From Streptomyces antimycoticus (GTDB lineage Bacteria > Actinomycetota > Actinomycetes > Streptomycetales > Streptomycetaceae): a stretch of DNA of 64,000 nucleotides. Location: positions 1-64,000 of the forward strand of contig NZ_BJHV01000002.1 of NCBI RefSeq assembly GCF_005405925.1, read 5' to 3'. Shown one piece after another: positions 57,456-64,000 of this stretch. Below the pieces are notes generated by a model. The model saw only the letters and a list, made by a program, of their open reading frames with translations, did not search any database and had not been told where the DNA came from. Numbering within the stretch: the stretch's first letter is position 1; every line of letters begins with the position of its first letter. The position numbers and the translations under genes are program-made.

Positions 57456-59053
57456 GCCTCCTCGTAGGAGGTGATCTCCCAAAGGATCATCCGGCGCCGA
57501 AGGCGGGCGGTGGGGATCGGGGCGAGGATCCAGCGGGAGCGGCGCACCGTCTCCATCCGCACCTTGCCGGTGACCGCGCCGATCCGCGTCGCGTACACGT
57601 GGGATGCGATCTCCGAGAAGACCACCCACAGCAGCGTGAGGGCGGCGTGCCCGAGGCGGCCCGCCGCAGAGTCCGAAGCGTTCCAGTTCAGGTACACGGT
57701 CACCGCCGTCAGCGCACGGGGCACCCAGCGGATCCAGCGCAGTTCCATGCCCATGCGGATCAGGACCAGGTTGGCGCCGGTGAAGGCCGGGATGGCGACG
57801 TCGATGCCGACCGGCAGCAGCCACGGCCACTCCCAGCCCCACCCAGCGGCCTTGGTCTCCAGCGCGGTGTAGGAGGACAGCAGACCGAGAGTGGAGACGA
57901 CCGCGGCCGCCAGGACAATCGCGACGACCAGCACCAGCTCCTGCCCGGACAGCGGCGGGACACCGCCCGCAGGCCGGGCGTCGTTGCGGGCCTTGCGCCG
58001 CGCGGCACGGGACTCGGTCCGGATCTCCCGGCGCCGGGCCCGCTGCACGGTGCGCTCCGTCGCCGCCTCCAGCACCCGGGCCGCTTCGGCCCGGGCCTGC
58101 GCGGCGGCGGCCTGGTCGGCCGTGGCCTTCGCCGCCGCCTCCCGGGCCGTCTTCGCATCGGCTTCGGCCTGCTCCCGCAGCCAGGCGACGTCCTTGTCAA
58201 CCGCCGCCCGCAGCTCCTCAGCTGACGTGCGGGCGTTGTCCAAGGCGCGATCGGCGTCGGCACGAAGGCCGACGGCCATCCGCTCCGCCCCGGCCCGCAC
58301 CTGCGCGGCCTTGTCGTCCGCGCTCTCGCGCATCCGGTCGGCCTCGCCCCGCGCCCGCTCCAGGAGAACTTCGGCGTCGGTGGCAGCGCGAGTGCGGGTC
58401 TCCGCCGCGGTGCGCTCCGCCGCCGCCAGCAGCTCGGTGCATGCGGCCTCGGCGTCGGCGCGGACCTTCGCGGCCTCCGCCTGTACCTCGTCGGCCTGCG
58501 CGGCAGCCGTGGCGGTGACCTCCTCCGCCCGGCGGCGGGCGTCGGCGAGTACCTGGTCGGCCTCGCCGGTCGCCGTCGTCGTGACGGTGTCGGCCTGGCC
58601 GTGCGCGTCGGCGAGCAGCTGCTTGGCCTTCGCGGCGGCGTCGGCCAGGACCTGGTCGGCTTCGGCGGCCGCGGTGGTCGCGGCGTCCGCGCGGACCCGG
58701 TCGGCGTCGGCCGCCGCATCGGCGAGGACGCGGACCTGCTCGGTCGTAGCCGCCTCGGTGATAGAGGCAGCCTCGGTGCGCGCACCGTCCAGGAGTTCGG
58801 CGGCGCGGGCCTGGCCGTCGGCGAGGATGCGCGCGCTGTCGTCGGCGACCAGGTCCCGGAGGTCGGCGGCGCGGTCGGCGGCGTCGGCCAGGAGCGGGTC
58901 GGCCTCCTCGAACACCAGCGGCACAGTCTCATCAGGAGCGGCAGCCTGGGCGGGGATGGAGACCGGCGCGGCGGGTGCCTTGGCGCGCCCAGTGCCTCGG
59001 GGCTTCGCGGCCGGGGCGGGCTTCCGCCTGCGCCGGGTGGTGGTGTTGGCCAC
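56933..59053 (-). CDS. DUF2637 membrane protein with long Ala-rich coiled coil
   Basis: A 706-aa protein. A basic start (MANTTTRRRRKPAPAAKPRG) is followed by about 290 residues of Ala-rich heptads (ADAAADADRVRADAATTAAA... ADEVQAEAAKVRADAEAACT), then the DUF2637 four-span domain (VLVVAIVLAAAVVSTLGLLS; WEWPWLLPVGIDVAIPAFTG; WVPRALTAVTVYLNWNASDS; ALTLLWVVFSEIASHVYATR) and a C-terminal HTH-like end (LYTELGRRPEWTEIRDALTD...SRPTAQRLRAQVEE). DUF2637 proteins accompany transfer genes on Streptomyces plasmids and may be Spd-like. The coiled coil is much longer than in typical members. Confidence 0.85.
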   Translation of the reverse strand: MANTTTRRRRKPAPAAKPRGTGRAKAPAAPVSIPAQAAAPDETVPLVFEEADPLLADAADRAADLRDLVADDSARILADGQARAAELLDGARTEAASITEAATTEQVRVLADAAADADRVRADAATTAAAEADQVLADAAAKAKQLLADAHGQADTVTTTATGEADQVLADARRRAEEVTATAAAQADEVQAEAAKVRADAEAACTELLAAAERTAAETRTRAATDAEVLLERARGEADRMRESADDKAAQVRAGAERMAVGLRADADRALDNARTSAEELRAAVDKDVAWLREQAEADAKTAREAAAKATADQAAAAQARAEAARVLEAATERTVQRARRREIRTESRAARRKARNDARPAGGVPPLSGQELVLVVAIVLAAAVVSTLGLLSSYTALETKAAGWGWEWPWLLPVGIDVAIPAFTGANLVLIRMGMELRWIRWVPRALTAVTVYLNWNASDSAAGRLGHAALTLLWVVFSEIASHVYATRIGAVTGKVRMETVRRSRWILAPIPTARLRRRMILWEITSYEEALTRLQEQTYLRAQLKEEYGWRWRSKAPLEQRMALKLNSAPAVLADTLTPEDALTVERAEESEHAHSDMSALTSGEARGERERPALTSDAHEGERATGETDAQRADGALTRSETEALTERRHARIRLLYTELGRRPEWTEIRDALTDANLSDKPVSRPTAQRLRAQVEEAAPGA

Positions 59054-59195
59054 GGGGATGTCCTCTCTTACTCCGGCGCCTCGTGCAAGAGGTCACCGCG
59101 GGTCGGCGTCGGTCGGTAGGGTCGTGACCAGGCCCTCCGAGGCCCCGGCAGCTCTAATGCCGAGGACTCGGAGGGCTGTCTGCATAAGCAGGTGG
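59054..59195. other. Intergenic spacer
   Basis: 142 bases before the DUF2637 start; contains no convincing gene. It must hold the ribosome-binding site (GAGGACATCCCC) and perhaps a promoter. Confidence 0.4.
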
Positions 59196-59567
59196 TCAGG
59201 GACGGCCGGGCAGCGCGCTGCCGTCCTGCCGAAGGTGCTGGCGCAGCCAGGCGACGGCGGCCGGGGTCATCGCCCCGGTGTCCGGCTCGCTGAGCGGCGC
59301 GGTGTCGATGTCGTGCATCGCGTCCGTCGCCGGGAGCAGCCGCATGTAGACGGGGTCGATCCCGGCGCGGGCCCGGTTGCCGCTCAGCTCGGTCAGGTCG
59401 TAGAGGACCTTGCGGGTGTCGGCGTGCGTCCAGGACCGCTCCACCCGGCCGACGAAGGTGTGGCCGGGCAGCCCGAGCCAGAACCGTTCGACGTCGCGGA
59501 ACAGGACGATGTCGCCCTTGGTGTAGGTGACCTTCGGCTGTACGGCCTGCATCTGGGGGTGGGTCAC
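59196..59567 (-). CDS. Hypothetical protein (123 aa)
   Basis: GTG at 59567 with GAGGAGAG upstream. HPQMQAVQPKVTYTKGDIVL, FRDVERFWLGLPGHTFVGRV, DTRKVLYDLTELSGNRARAG, an SH3-like beta-barrel pattern, then a helical end (AAVAWLRQHLRQDGSALPGR). May bind a peptide or nucleic acid. Not recognised. Confidence 0.6.
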   Translation of the reverse strand: MTHPQMQAVQPKVTYTKGDIVLFRDVERFWLGLPGHTFVGRVERSWTHADTRKVLYDLTELSGNRARAGIDPVYMRLLPATDAMHDIDTAPLSEPDTGAMTPAAVAWLRQHLRQDGSALPGRP

Positions 59568-59689
59568 GTGCTCTCCTCACATCGCGTACACCGGCGCGGG
59601 GCCGACGGGTCCGGACTGCCCGGCTCCCAGTCACCGCCCGACCCGGCCGCCGGAGAGTCGGCGGTCGGTGCGGGCGGATCAGGCAGCCG

Positions 59690-59890
59690 TCAGGCCACGA
59701 CCGCAAGGGCCCGGTGCGGGGCGATGACCTGGCCGTCGGGGAGCAACTCACCCGTGTCCTCGAAGAGGAGGACGCCGTTGCACAGCAGGCTCCAGCCCTG
59801 CTCCGGGTGGTGTGCCACGAGGTGGGCGGCCTCCCGGTCGGAGCTGGTGGCCGGCGGGCAGGTAGGCGTGTGCGGGCAAGGGGTGATCAT
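59690..59890 (-). CDS. DUF5999-family protein (66 aa)
   Basis: ATG at 59890 with GAGGGAG upstream. CPHTPTCPPATSSDREAAHL, VAHHPEQGWSLLCNGVLLFE and DTGELLPDGQVIAPHRALA is the standard DUF5999 sequence: two or three Cys/His residues at the N-terminus and a beta-rich 'GWSLLCNGV..FeDTGeLLPDG'. Frequent beside WhiB genes in Streptomyces; function unknown. Confidence 0.85.
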   Translation of the reverse strand: MITPCPHTPTCPPATSSDREAAHLVAHHPEQGWSLLCNGVLLFEDTGELLPDGQVIAPHRALAVVA

Positions 59891-60037
59891 GGGTGAACTC
59901 CCTCGGAGCGGTGTCGGATGAGGTATGGATCGACGGCAGCGAGCGAGGTGGCCAGCTGCAGGATCCCTGCGTTCTCCGCCGCCACCGGAGCTCGGCAGAA
60001 GCCGGTCCGGTGGCGCCCGGGCAGCGCAGGGCTGCGA

Positions 60038-60355
60038 TCAGGCGCTGGTGGTGCCGGCGCGCTTGCGGGCGGCGCGGCGCTTCAATGCGCGCCGCTCGTC
60101 CTCGCTCATGCCGCCCCAGACGCCGTAGTGCTGGTTGGTGTCCAGCGCCCACTGGAGGCAGGTCTCCATGACCGGGCAGCGGCGGCACACGGCCTTGGCC
60201 TCTTCGGCCTGGAGGAGCGCCGGACCGGTGTTGCCGACCGGGAAGAACAGGTCCGGTTCCTCCTCATCTCGGCAGGCCGCGCCGGCCCGGAAATCACGGT
60301 CGTGGTCGTCCGAGGCGAGGCTCTGGGCGACGGTGGTGCGCACGATGTGCTTCAC
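60038..60355 (-). CDS. WhiB-family transcriptional regulator
   Basis: A 105-aa protein. C28 (GAACRDEEEPDLFFPVGN), C57 and C60 (AVCRRCPV), C66 (METC) are the [4Fe-4S] ligands; HYGVWGGMSEDERR is the G-V-W-G-G turn, followed by a basic tail (RALKRRAARKRAG). Wbl proteins bind sigma factor region 4 and sense redox or NO. It may regulate plasmid functions together with the DUF5999 neighbour. Confidence 0.93.
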   Translation of the reverse strand: MKHIVRTTVAQSLASDDHDRDFRAGAACRDEEEPDLFFPVGNTGPALLQAEEAKAVCRRCPVMETCLQWALDTNQHYGVWGGMSEDERRALKRRAARKRAGTTSA

Positions 60356-60515
60356 GGATCCTCCCGGGGATGCGTGTCATTCAGCGGGACCCGCCATCGG
60401 GCTGATCGCCGGTGGGCGGGTGGATGTCAGTGACGCGGTGGCCGGCCTCCCATGCCGCCGCGGCCGCCAGGGCGGCCGCGACGCGATGGCCCGTACCGCG
60501 AGACCCTGCGCGTCG

Positions 60516-60812
60516 TCAGGCGGCACGGGCGAAAGCACGCGCGCCAGAGCTGGATTGGGCCTTGCCGGGCCGGATCAGGTAGTCGGAGATGGTCCAGGCC
60601 GATCCGACCGGGAACGGCTGCCCGTCGGGGCGCAGCGTGTCGCGCACGATCACCGCCCACCGGGCACTGGCACGGCCCAGGAGAGCGGCCGCCGTGCTCG
60701 GGTCCCTGATCAGCGCCAGGACCTCGAAGCGGCCGTCGACGTTCTGGTAGATGGCGCCGGGGCGGCGGGGGCCGATCTCGTCGTCAGCAGACGGCAAGGA
60801 GATGCTGTTCAA
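60516..60812 (-). CDS. Hypothetical protein (98 aa)
   Basis: TTG at 60812 with AGAGGA upstream is the best start. Reads NSISLPSADDEIGPRRPGAI, YQNVDGRFEVLALIRDPSTA, WAVIVRDTLRPDGQPFPVGS, AWTISDYLIRPG: a small beta-barrel-like protein. No family recognised; same strand and spacing as the neighbouring block. Confidence 0.55.
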   Translation of the reverse strand: MNSISLPSADDEIGPRRPGAIYQNVDGRFEVLALIRDPSTAAALLGRASARWAVIVRDTLRPDGQPFPVGSAWTISDYLIRPGKAQSSSGARAFARAA

Positions 60813-60840
60813 GGTCGAAAGTCCTCTCGGTGAGCGGGGA

Positions 60841-61065
60841 TCACGCGGTTTCGGCGTTGTGGCGGGGTTGGGTGCGCTCGCGCGGAATCCCTCGAGGCGG
60901 GTGGATGGCGTGGACGGGATGGCCTCTGTCCAGCGCTTTGTTCGTCGCCGCGGCGGCGTCCTCACCCAGAGCAAGAGCTATGGGGTGTGCGGGGCCGCGC
61001 GCGGCGATGGCCCGTGCCGCGCGGTGCTGCGCGGCACGGGCCATCCGGAGGAGATCGTCAGCCAC
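60841..61065 (-). CDS. Small hypothetical protein (74 aa)
   Basis: GTG at 61065, overlapping the end of the 28-codon frame. ADDLLRMARAAQHRAARAIA, ARGPAHPIALALGEDAAAAT, NKALDRGHPVHAIHPPRG: helical and His-rich. Function unknown. Confidence 0.5.
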   Translation of the reverse strand: MADDLLRMARAAQHRAARAIAARGPAHPIALALGEDAAAATNKALDRGHPVHAIHPPRGIPRERTQPRHNAETA

Positions 61066-61144
61066 GGGCCTGCTGGTCCCGGCGACTCTGCTCGTTCCGC
61101 TGCCGGAGCTCCTCTTCCATCCGCTGGCGCTCTTCGTCGGTCAT
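61058..61144 (-). CDS. Very small peptide (28 aa) between coupled genes
   Basis: ATG at 61144 overlaps the stop of the HATPase gene (ATGA) and its own stop lies inside the next gene's start region. MTDEERQRMEEELRQRNEQS RRDQQARG is one highly charged helix. The tight coupling on both sides argues that it is translated. Confidence 0.5.
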   Translation of the reverse strand: MTDEERQRMEEELRQRNEQSRRDQQARG

Positions 61145-61803
61145 GCCGACACCCCCACGGGCTCGTCCTCGTCCAGGACGCCCTCCAGCTCCACTCCGGG
61201 AGCGGCGGTCTCGGGGGGCGTCGGGTCGGGGCACCTGCAGTCGTCCGCCGGCCCGCAGGTGCAGCCCTTCTGGATGTGGCACCGCACCTGTTTGCCAAGC
61301 GGTGAGGACACGGCGGTCCAGCCCGGGGCGAGCACGTCCAGCAGGAGCAGGCCCCGACCGGACTCGGTGGCGTCGTTGTCCATCGCCGTCTCACGACGCT
61401 GCGGCAGCTGGTCCCCAGCGGAGTCATGGACGGCGATGGCGATGCCCGTGTCGGTGGAGGACACCTCCACTAACAGCAGCGTGCCGTCACCGCAGGCCCG
61501 TACCGCGTTGCTGACCAGCTCGGAGACCACCAGCTGAGCGGTCTCGGCGAGTTCGCGGTGCGCCCCGTACGCCACCGGCACCGTGCCGACCAGCTGCCGC
61601 AACGCGCTGAGCGTGTCAGCGCCAGCGGTCAGCTGGGCAACGAAACCACGGACACGGTGCCGGGCATGCAGGCCCGGAACGGTGGGAAGCTGCGGCCGCT
61701 CCTGGTGAGCGTGCCGGACACGGTGCAGCGCCTCCAGCACGCTCGGGTCACTGTCTCCCACATGTACGCGCGGAGGCGGGGGAGCTGTCATCATGGTTTC
61801 CAA
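61141..61803 (-). CDS. HATPase (anti-sigma/SpoIIAB-like) protein
   Basis: A 220-aa protein from ATG 61803 or 61794. The GHKL Bergerat fold is visible: N-box ELAETAQLVVSELVSNAVRA (E, N), G1 IAIAVHDSAGDQLPQ (D-x-S-x-G), G2 TESGRGLLLLDVLAPGWTAV. Only a single kinase-like domain and a Cys-rich acidic tail (KGCTCGPADDCRCPDPTPP) are present; Streptomyces has many such orphan anti-sigma-type HATPases. The two-Cys-pair tail is unusual and might bind metal. Its target could be the plasmid sigma factor at 16.6 kb (speculation). Confidence 0.83.
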   Translation of the reverse strand: METMMTAPPPPRVHVGDSDPSVLEALHRVRHAHQERPQLPTVPGLHARHRVRGFVAQLTAGADTLSALRQLVGTVPVAYGAHRELAETAQLVVSELVSNAVRACGDGTLLLVEVSSTDTGIAIAVHDSAGDQLPQRRETAMDNDATESGRGLLLLDVLAPGWTAVSSPLGKQVRCHIQKGCTCGPADDCRCPDPTPPETAAPGVELEGVLDEDEPVGVSA

Positions 61804-61842
61804 GGTCGATTCCTCTCCTAGTCGGGTGGTGCGCGACCGACC

Positions 61843-61871
61843 ACGGCCCCGGGGCGCAATCCCGGGGCCGT
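61843..61871 (-). terminator. GC-rich hairpin (second terminator)
   Basis: An 11-bp perfect stem (ACGGCCCCGGG / CCCGGGGCCGT) with a 7-base loop, 40 bases upstream of the HATPase start. Confidence 0.5.
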
Positions 61872-61911
61872 CATCGTTTTCTGGCTGTCGTACGAGCCGT
61901 CGTACGAACAG

Positions 61912-61952
61912 CCACGGCCGCCGCCACCCAGCTCGGGTGGCGGCGGCCGTGG
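61912..61952 (-). terminator. Strong terminator after the 248-aa gene
   Basis: An 18-bp perfect GC stem (CCACGGCCGCCGCCACCC / complement) with a 5-base loop AGCTC, 18 bases after the stop of the 61971-62717 gene. Confidence 0.75.
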
Positions 61953-61970
61953 GTGTTCGTCAGCGTTGAT

Positions 61971-62717
61971 TCAGGCGAAGCGAACGTCGCGCGGCTGGCG
62001 CTTGCACTGGTTGTTCTGCTCCTCAAGCGCCGTACCGGAGCGTTTGGCCAGCGATTTCGGATCGGCGGTGGCCTCCTGGGCCTCCGTCCATACGGCCGCT
62101 GTCCGCTCGGCGCCCTCCGCGATGTAACTGCGGTCGAACCGGACCCGCTCACGGGCGAGAACCTCGCGGGCCTTGTCACGGCGAGGCTGGGTGCGCTGCA
62201 GCCGCTCGTACAGTTCGGCGAGCTGGGCGCCGTCCCCGCAGCGGTGGGCGCCAGTGCAGGCCGGACACTTCTTGAAATGCTGGCGGTAGGCGCTGAGAGC
62301 GGCCTGCGCGCTCACCGGCACTGGCGACATCTTGGTGACGGGGGTGGCCGACGGCAGGAGCGGCTTGTGGAACTGCTGGGCCGCACGCCGCTGGTCGGCC
62401 CACATTCCGTCCTTCAGCAGCCGGTTGGTCTGCCGCTGCCAGGTGCGGACGTCGATGTCGATGACAACGACCTGGTTGCTGCCGGGGCATCGGCGGTGGT
62501 TCTCGCCAGCGGCGACTTTGTCGCTGACGCAGTGCTCACGGATCTTGAGCGTCGTGTCGCCCATCAGCCGACGCCAGGTCCGGCAGTCGGGGCAAGCGAT
62601 GGACTTGACCTCACCCTCACGAACGTTGAAGTCCTGGGGATCGACCTTGCTGAGCAGCAGCGGCTCGCGACGGTTGGTGCGTTTGGTGCGGGTCCGACCG
62701 GGGCGGATCTGGGGCAT
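61971..62717 (-). CDS. Zinc-binding hypothetical protein (248 aa)
   Basis: ATG at 62717 with AGGAGGT upstream. PQIRPGRTRTKRTNRREPLL (basic), IACPDCRTWRRLMGDTTLKI, HCVSDKVAAGENHRRCPGSN, then HFKKCPACTGAHRCGDGAQL and a long basic helical C-terminus (QPRRDKAREVLARERVRFDR). Three Cys/His clusters suggest a nucleic-acid-binding zinc protein. It is divergent from the GntR gene, so both may share control from the CCTCAGGT repeats. Family not recognised. Confidence 0.6.
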   Translation of the reverse strand: MPQIRPGRTRTKRTNRREPLLLSKVDPQDFNVREGEVKSIACPDCRTWRRLMGDTTLKIREHCVSDKVAAGENHRRCPGSNQVVVIDIDVRTWQRQTNRLLKDGMWADQRRAAQQFHKPLLPSATPVTKMSPVPVSAQAALSAYRQHFKKCPACTGAHRCGDGAQLAELYERLQRTQPRRDKAREVLARERVRFDRSYIAEGAERTAAVWTEAQEATADPKSLAKRSGTALEEQNNQCKRQPRDVRFA

Positions 62718-62967
62718 CGAGACCTCCTGGTTCATCGAGCGTGCTGCTCTCTCCGCGCTCCAGGCCGGGCCGGTAGCCCGGCGGCCTGGAGCACAGACAG
62801 CGCAACTTCGCTGTTCGAGGTAGATCGGATGGTGCGCGGTATTCGGTACAGGCGCCTCGACCGGGGGAGCGCGGGCTCGACCCCATTGCCGCCGCCCCCA
62901 AGGGAACGGTGACTCCTGCTGTTGCTCAGTTACGCGGTGTCCCAAGAGGATCACCGTTGATTACGTA

Positions 62968-63010
62968 CCTCAGGTTGCCTCAGGTACCCTCAGGTGTCAA
63001 GCGGTATAGT
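62968..63010 (+). promoter_or_regulatory. Three phased CCTCAGGT repeats and -10 box of the GntR gene
   Basis: CCTCAGGT occurs at 62968-62975, 62978-62985 and 62988-62995, spaced exactly 10 bp, one helical turn. They are followed by a TATAGT -10-like box at 63005-63010 and AAGGAGG before the ATG at 63041. Phased sites over the -35 position are typical of repressor operators; the encoded GntR protein is the obvious candidate to bind (autoregulation). Confidence 0.65.
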
Positions 63011-63040
63011 GAGGCACCTAGACGAAATGAAGGAGGCGAG

Positions 63041-63793
63041 ATGCCACCCCGAGCGGACAACCGGGCGCCGTATGCGCGCATCGCGGGCCACTACCGCGAC
63101 CTGATCAGCTCCGGGGAGCTCTCGCCGGGCGACCTTCTGCCCAGCATCAAGGCGCTGGCCGCCGAGTGGAACGTCAGCACCGCCACCGCGGACCGGGCGA
63201 TGAAACTGCTGCGCGAAGAGAAGCTCGTGCAAGGCATCCCGGGTGTCGGCACCGAGGTCATGGCGCGCCCCGTCTCGCTGTCCTCCGGAGCGGAGCGACA
63301 TGACCGCAGCAGCAAGACGCAGTCGTCCTGGGGAGTCGGGGAGAAGTCGTCCGGCCACACCGCCGGCGTAGTCGAGGCTCCCGAGGATATCGCCCAGGTA
63401 CTCGGCATTTCGGCTGGTGACGACGTGATTCGCCGCAGTCGTGTCTACCGGGACGCTCATGGCATCGTCTCCCACTCGACGTCCTGGATCCCCGCCGAGT
63501 TCGCGCAGGTACTGCCTGAGCTGGCTAAGAGCGAGCGCCTCAAGGGTGGGCTATCGCTCGACCTGATTGCCCGAGCCACCGGACGGAAGGTTGCGCAGCG
63601 CGAGGATGAGGAGACCGCCCGCATTGCCACTGCCCAAGACCGTGAGCTGCTGGAACTGGAGGCCGACACCGTTGCGGCGATCCTCGTACTGACCGCGCGC
63701 TTCCTGGACGCCGACGGCGAGCTGCTGGAGTACGGCGTCGACCTGGGAGCCCCCGGCCGCACCCGGCGGACCACTTCGGAGGTCCTGCGGTGA
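63041..63793 (+). CDS. GntR-family regulator, KorSA-like
   Basis: ATG at 63041 with AAGGAGG; 250 aa. N-terminal winged helix: YARIAGHYRDLISSGELSPG, DLLPSIKALAAEWNVSTATA, DRAMKLLREEKLVQGIPGVG. The C-terminal half fits a UTRA/HutC-type effector domain (VLGISAGDDVIRRSRVYRDA, TSWIPAEFAQVLPEL, ELLELEADTVAAILVLTARF). KorSA of pSAM2-type elements and TraR-type regulators of Streptomyces plasmids are of this kind and repress transfer and replication genes. Coupled to the next gene by GTGA. Confidence 0.85.
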   Translation: MPPRADNRAPYARIAGHYRDLISSGELSPGDLLPSIKALAAEWNVSTATADRAMKLLREEKLVQGIPGVGTEVMARPVSLSSGAERHDRSSKTQSSWGVGEKSSGHTAGVVEAPEDIAQVLGISAGDDVIRRSRVYRDAHGIVSHSTSWIPAEFAQVLPELAKSERLKGGLSLDLIARATGRKVAQREDEETARIATAQDRELLELEADTVAAILVLTARFLDADGELLEYGVDLGAPGRTRRTTSEVLR

Positions 63794-64000
63794 CCCGGCG
63801 CGATGACCTCGTCTTGGGCGGCACTGCCGTCAACCCCCTTGAGGGCAACTTCGGTCTGCTCCTGCGCACGGAGCACACCGACACCCTGACTCTGGAAGGA
63901 CGATTCGAGATCAGCCGCATCTCCGAAGCCCTGGCCAATCGAGCCAACCGACCGGGGCCTGCGCCGCGCGCCATCCTCATGACCGGGATGCCGGGCGCTG
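63790..64000 (+). CDS. P-loop NTPase-like protein (5' part)
   Basis: GTG at 63790 overlapping the GntR stop (GTGA). Only 70 codons are in the window: TRRDDLVLGGTAVNPLEGNF, LLLRTEHTDTLTLEGRFEIS, and the last residues ILMTGMPGAG look like the start of a Walker A loop (G-x4-GK). It could be a kinase, zeta-toxin-like or AAA protein; the rest is needed to decide. Confidence 0.5.
   Translation, partial: MTRRDDLVLGGTAVNPLEGNFGLLLRTEHTDTLTLEGRFEISRISEALANRANRPGPAPRAILMTGMPGA

Noticed and set aside
59054..59195. Linear-plasmid telomere
   Set aside because: No series of terminal palindromes is present at this spacer or at either window edge; genes continue beyond both ends.
1..64000. tRNA or rRNA genes
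   Set aside because: No cloverleaf-like sequence, T-loop consensus or ribosomal RNA core was seen on either strand by eye; a covariance-model search would settle it.

Overview
The window reads as an accessory replicon of a high-GC actinomycete, most likely a Streptomyces (linear) plasmid or plasmid-derived island. The signs are very high third-position GC, WhiB, Lsr2-type, DUF2637, DUF742, DUF5999 and DUF6197 proteins, a RRQRL-type zinc protein, a KorSA-like GntR regulator, a truncated MobF relaxase, ParA/ParB, and FtsK/TraA-type DNA pumps. No rRNA, tRNA or CRISPR array was seen. Assignments rest on reading motifs in translated frames; no database search was run.

Layout. 0-6.7 kb: the tail of a helicase-associated-domain protein, two paralogous proteins with a shared C-terminal 'GNIAANS' module (one frameshifted), a zinc-ribbon family present as one copy plus a decayed copy, and two unrelated proteins that each carry an R-x4-H motif typical of HEPN ribonucleases/toxins. 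This is a candidate conflict/defence patch. 6.7-13 kb: a replication-relaxation protein, a roughly 0.5 kb field of GGTGCGCA repeats, several unknowns and a MobF relaxase missing its N-terminus. 13.1-15.6 kb: a parA-parB operon with one 24-bp perfect palindrome upstream and three more copies of the core inside the 3' part of parB (probable parS). 15.7-17.4 kb: a translationally coupled operon of a small membrane protein, an ECF-like sigma factor and a DUF742-HTH fusion. 17.5-24.8 kb: a minus-strand backbone run (RapZ-C/HIT fusion, small zinc proteins, an Lsr2-type gene split by a complete IS982-family element, an ASCH-like protein, a GGDEF protein). 24.9-33.5 kb: a frameshifted lipoprotein, several frameshifted small genes, a recombinase remnant, and cargo (XRE-cupin regulator, MFS exporter, methyltransferase, SDR), then small backbone genes.

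33.7-43.7 kb is the most striking part: about 10 kb that splits one backbone membrane-protein gene (N-terminal half at 43.7-44.1 kb, C-terminal half at 33.5-33.7 kb) and is bounded by imperfect inverted repeats. It carries a coupled operon of a tyrosine recombinase, an HTH protein and an 812-aa zinc-ribbon recombinase-like protein, plus two GNAT acetyltransferases and a methyltransferase. A 4-kb IS21-family element with an inositol-monophosphatase-like passenger gene has inserted inside it with an 8-bp target duplication. Relics related to the large recombinase-like protein occur at 26.6-27.4 kb and 32.55-32.67 kb.

43.7-63.0 kb is an almost continuous minus-strand plasmid maintenance/transfer block: Nudix, RRQRL zinc protein, a full-length FtsK (flanked by duplicated sequence), membrane proteins, DUF6197, a TraA/FtsK-like transfer ATPase, a Gly-rich giant, DUF2637, DUF5999, WhiB, and an HATPase anti-sigma-like protein. 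On the plus strand at the end a KorSA-like GntR gene, preceded by three 10-bp-phased CCTCAGGT repeats, is coupled to a P-loop protein that runs off the window. Many apparent single-base frameshifts (0.1-1.2, 17.6-17.8, 20.3-20.5, 25.3, 25.9-26.4 kb) point either to decay of accessory genes or to assembly errors.
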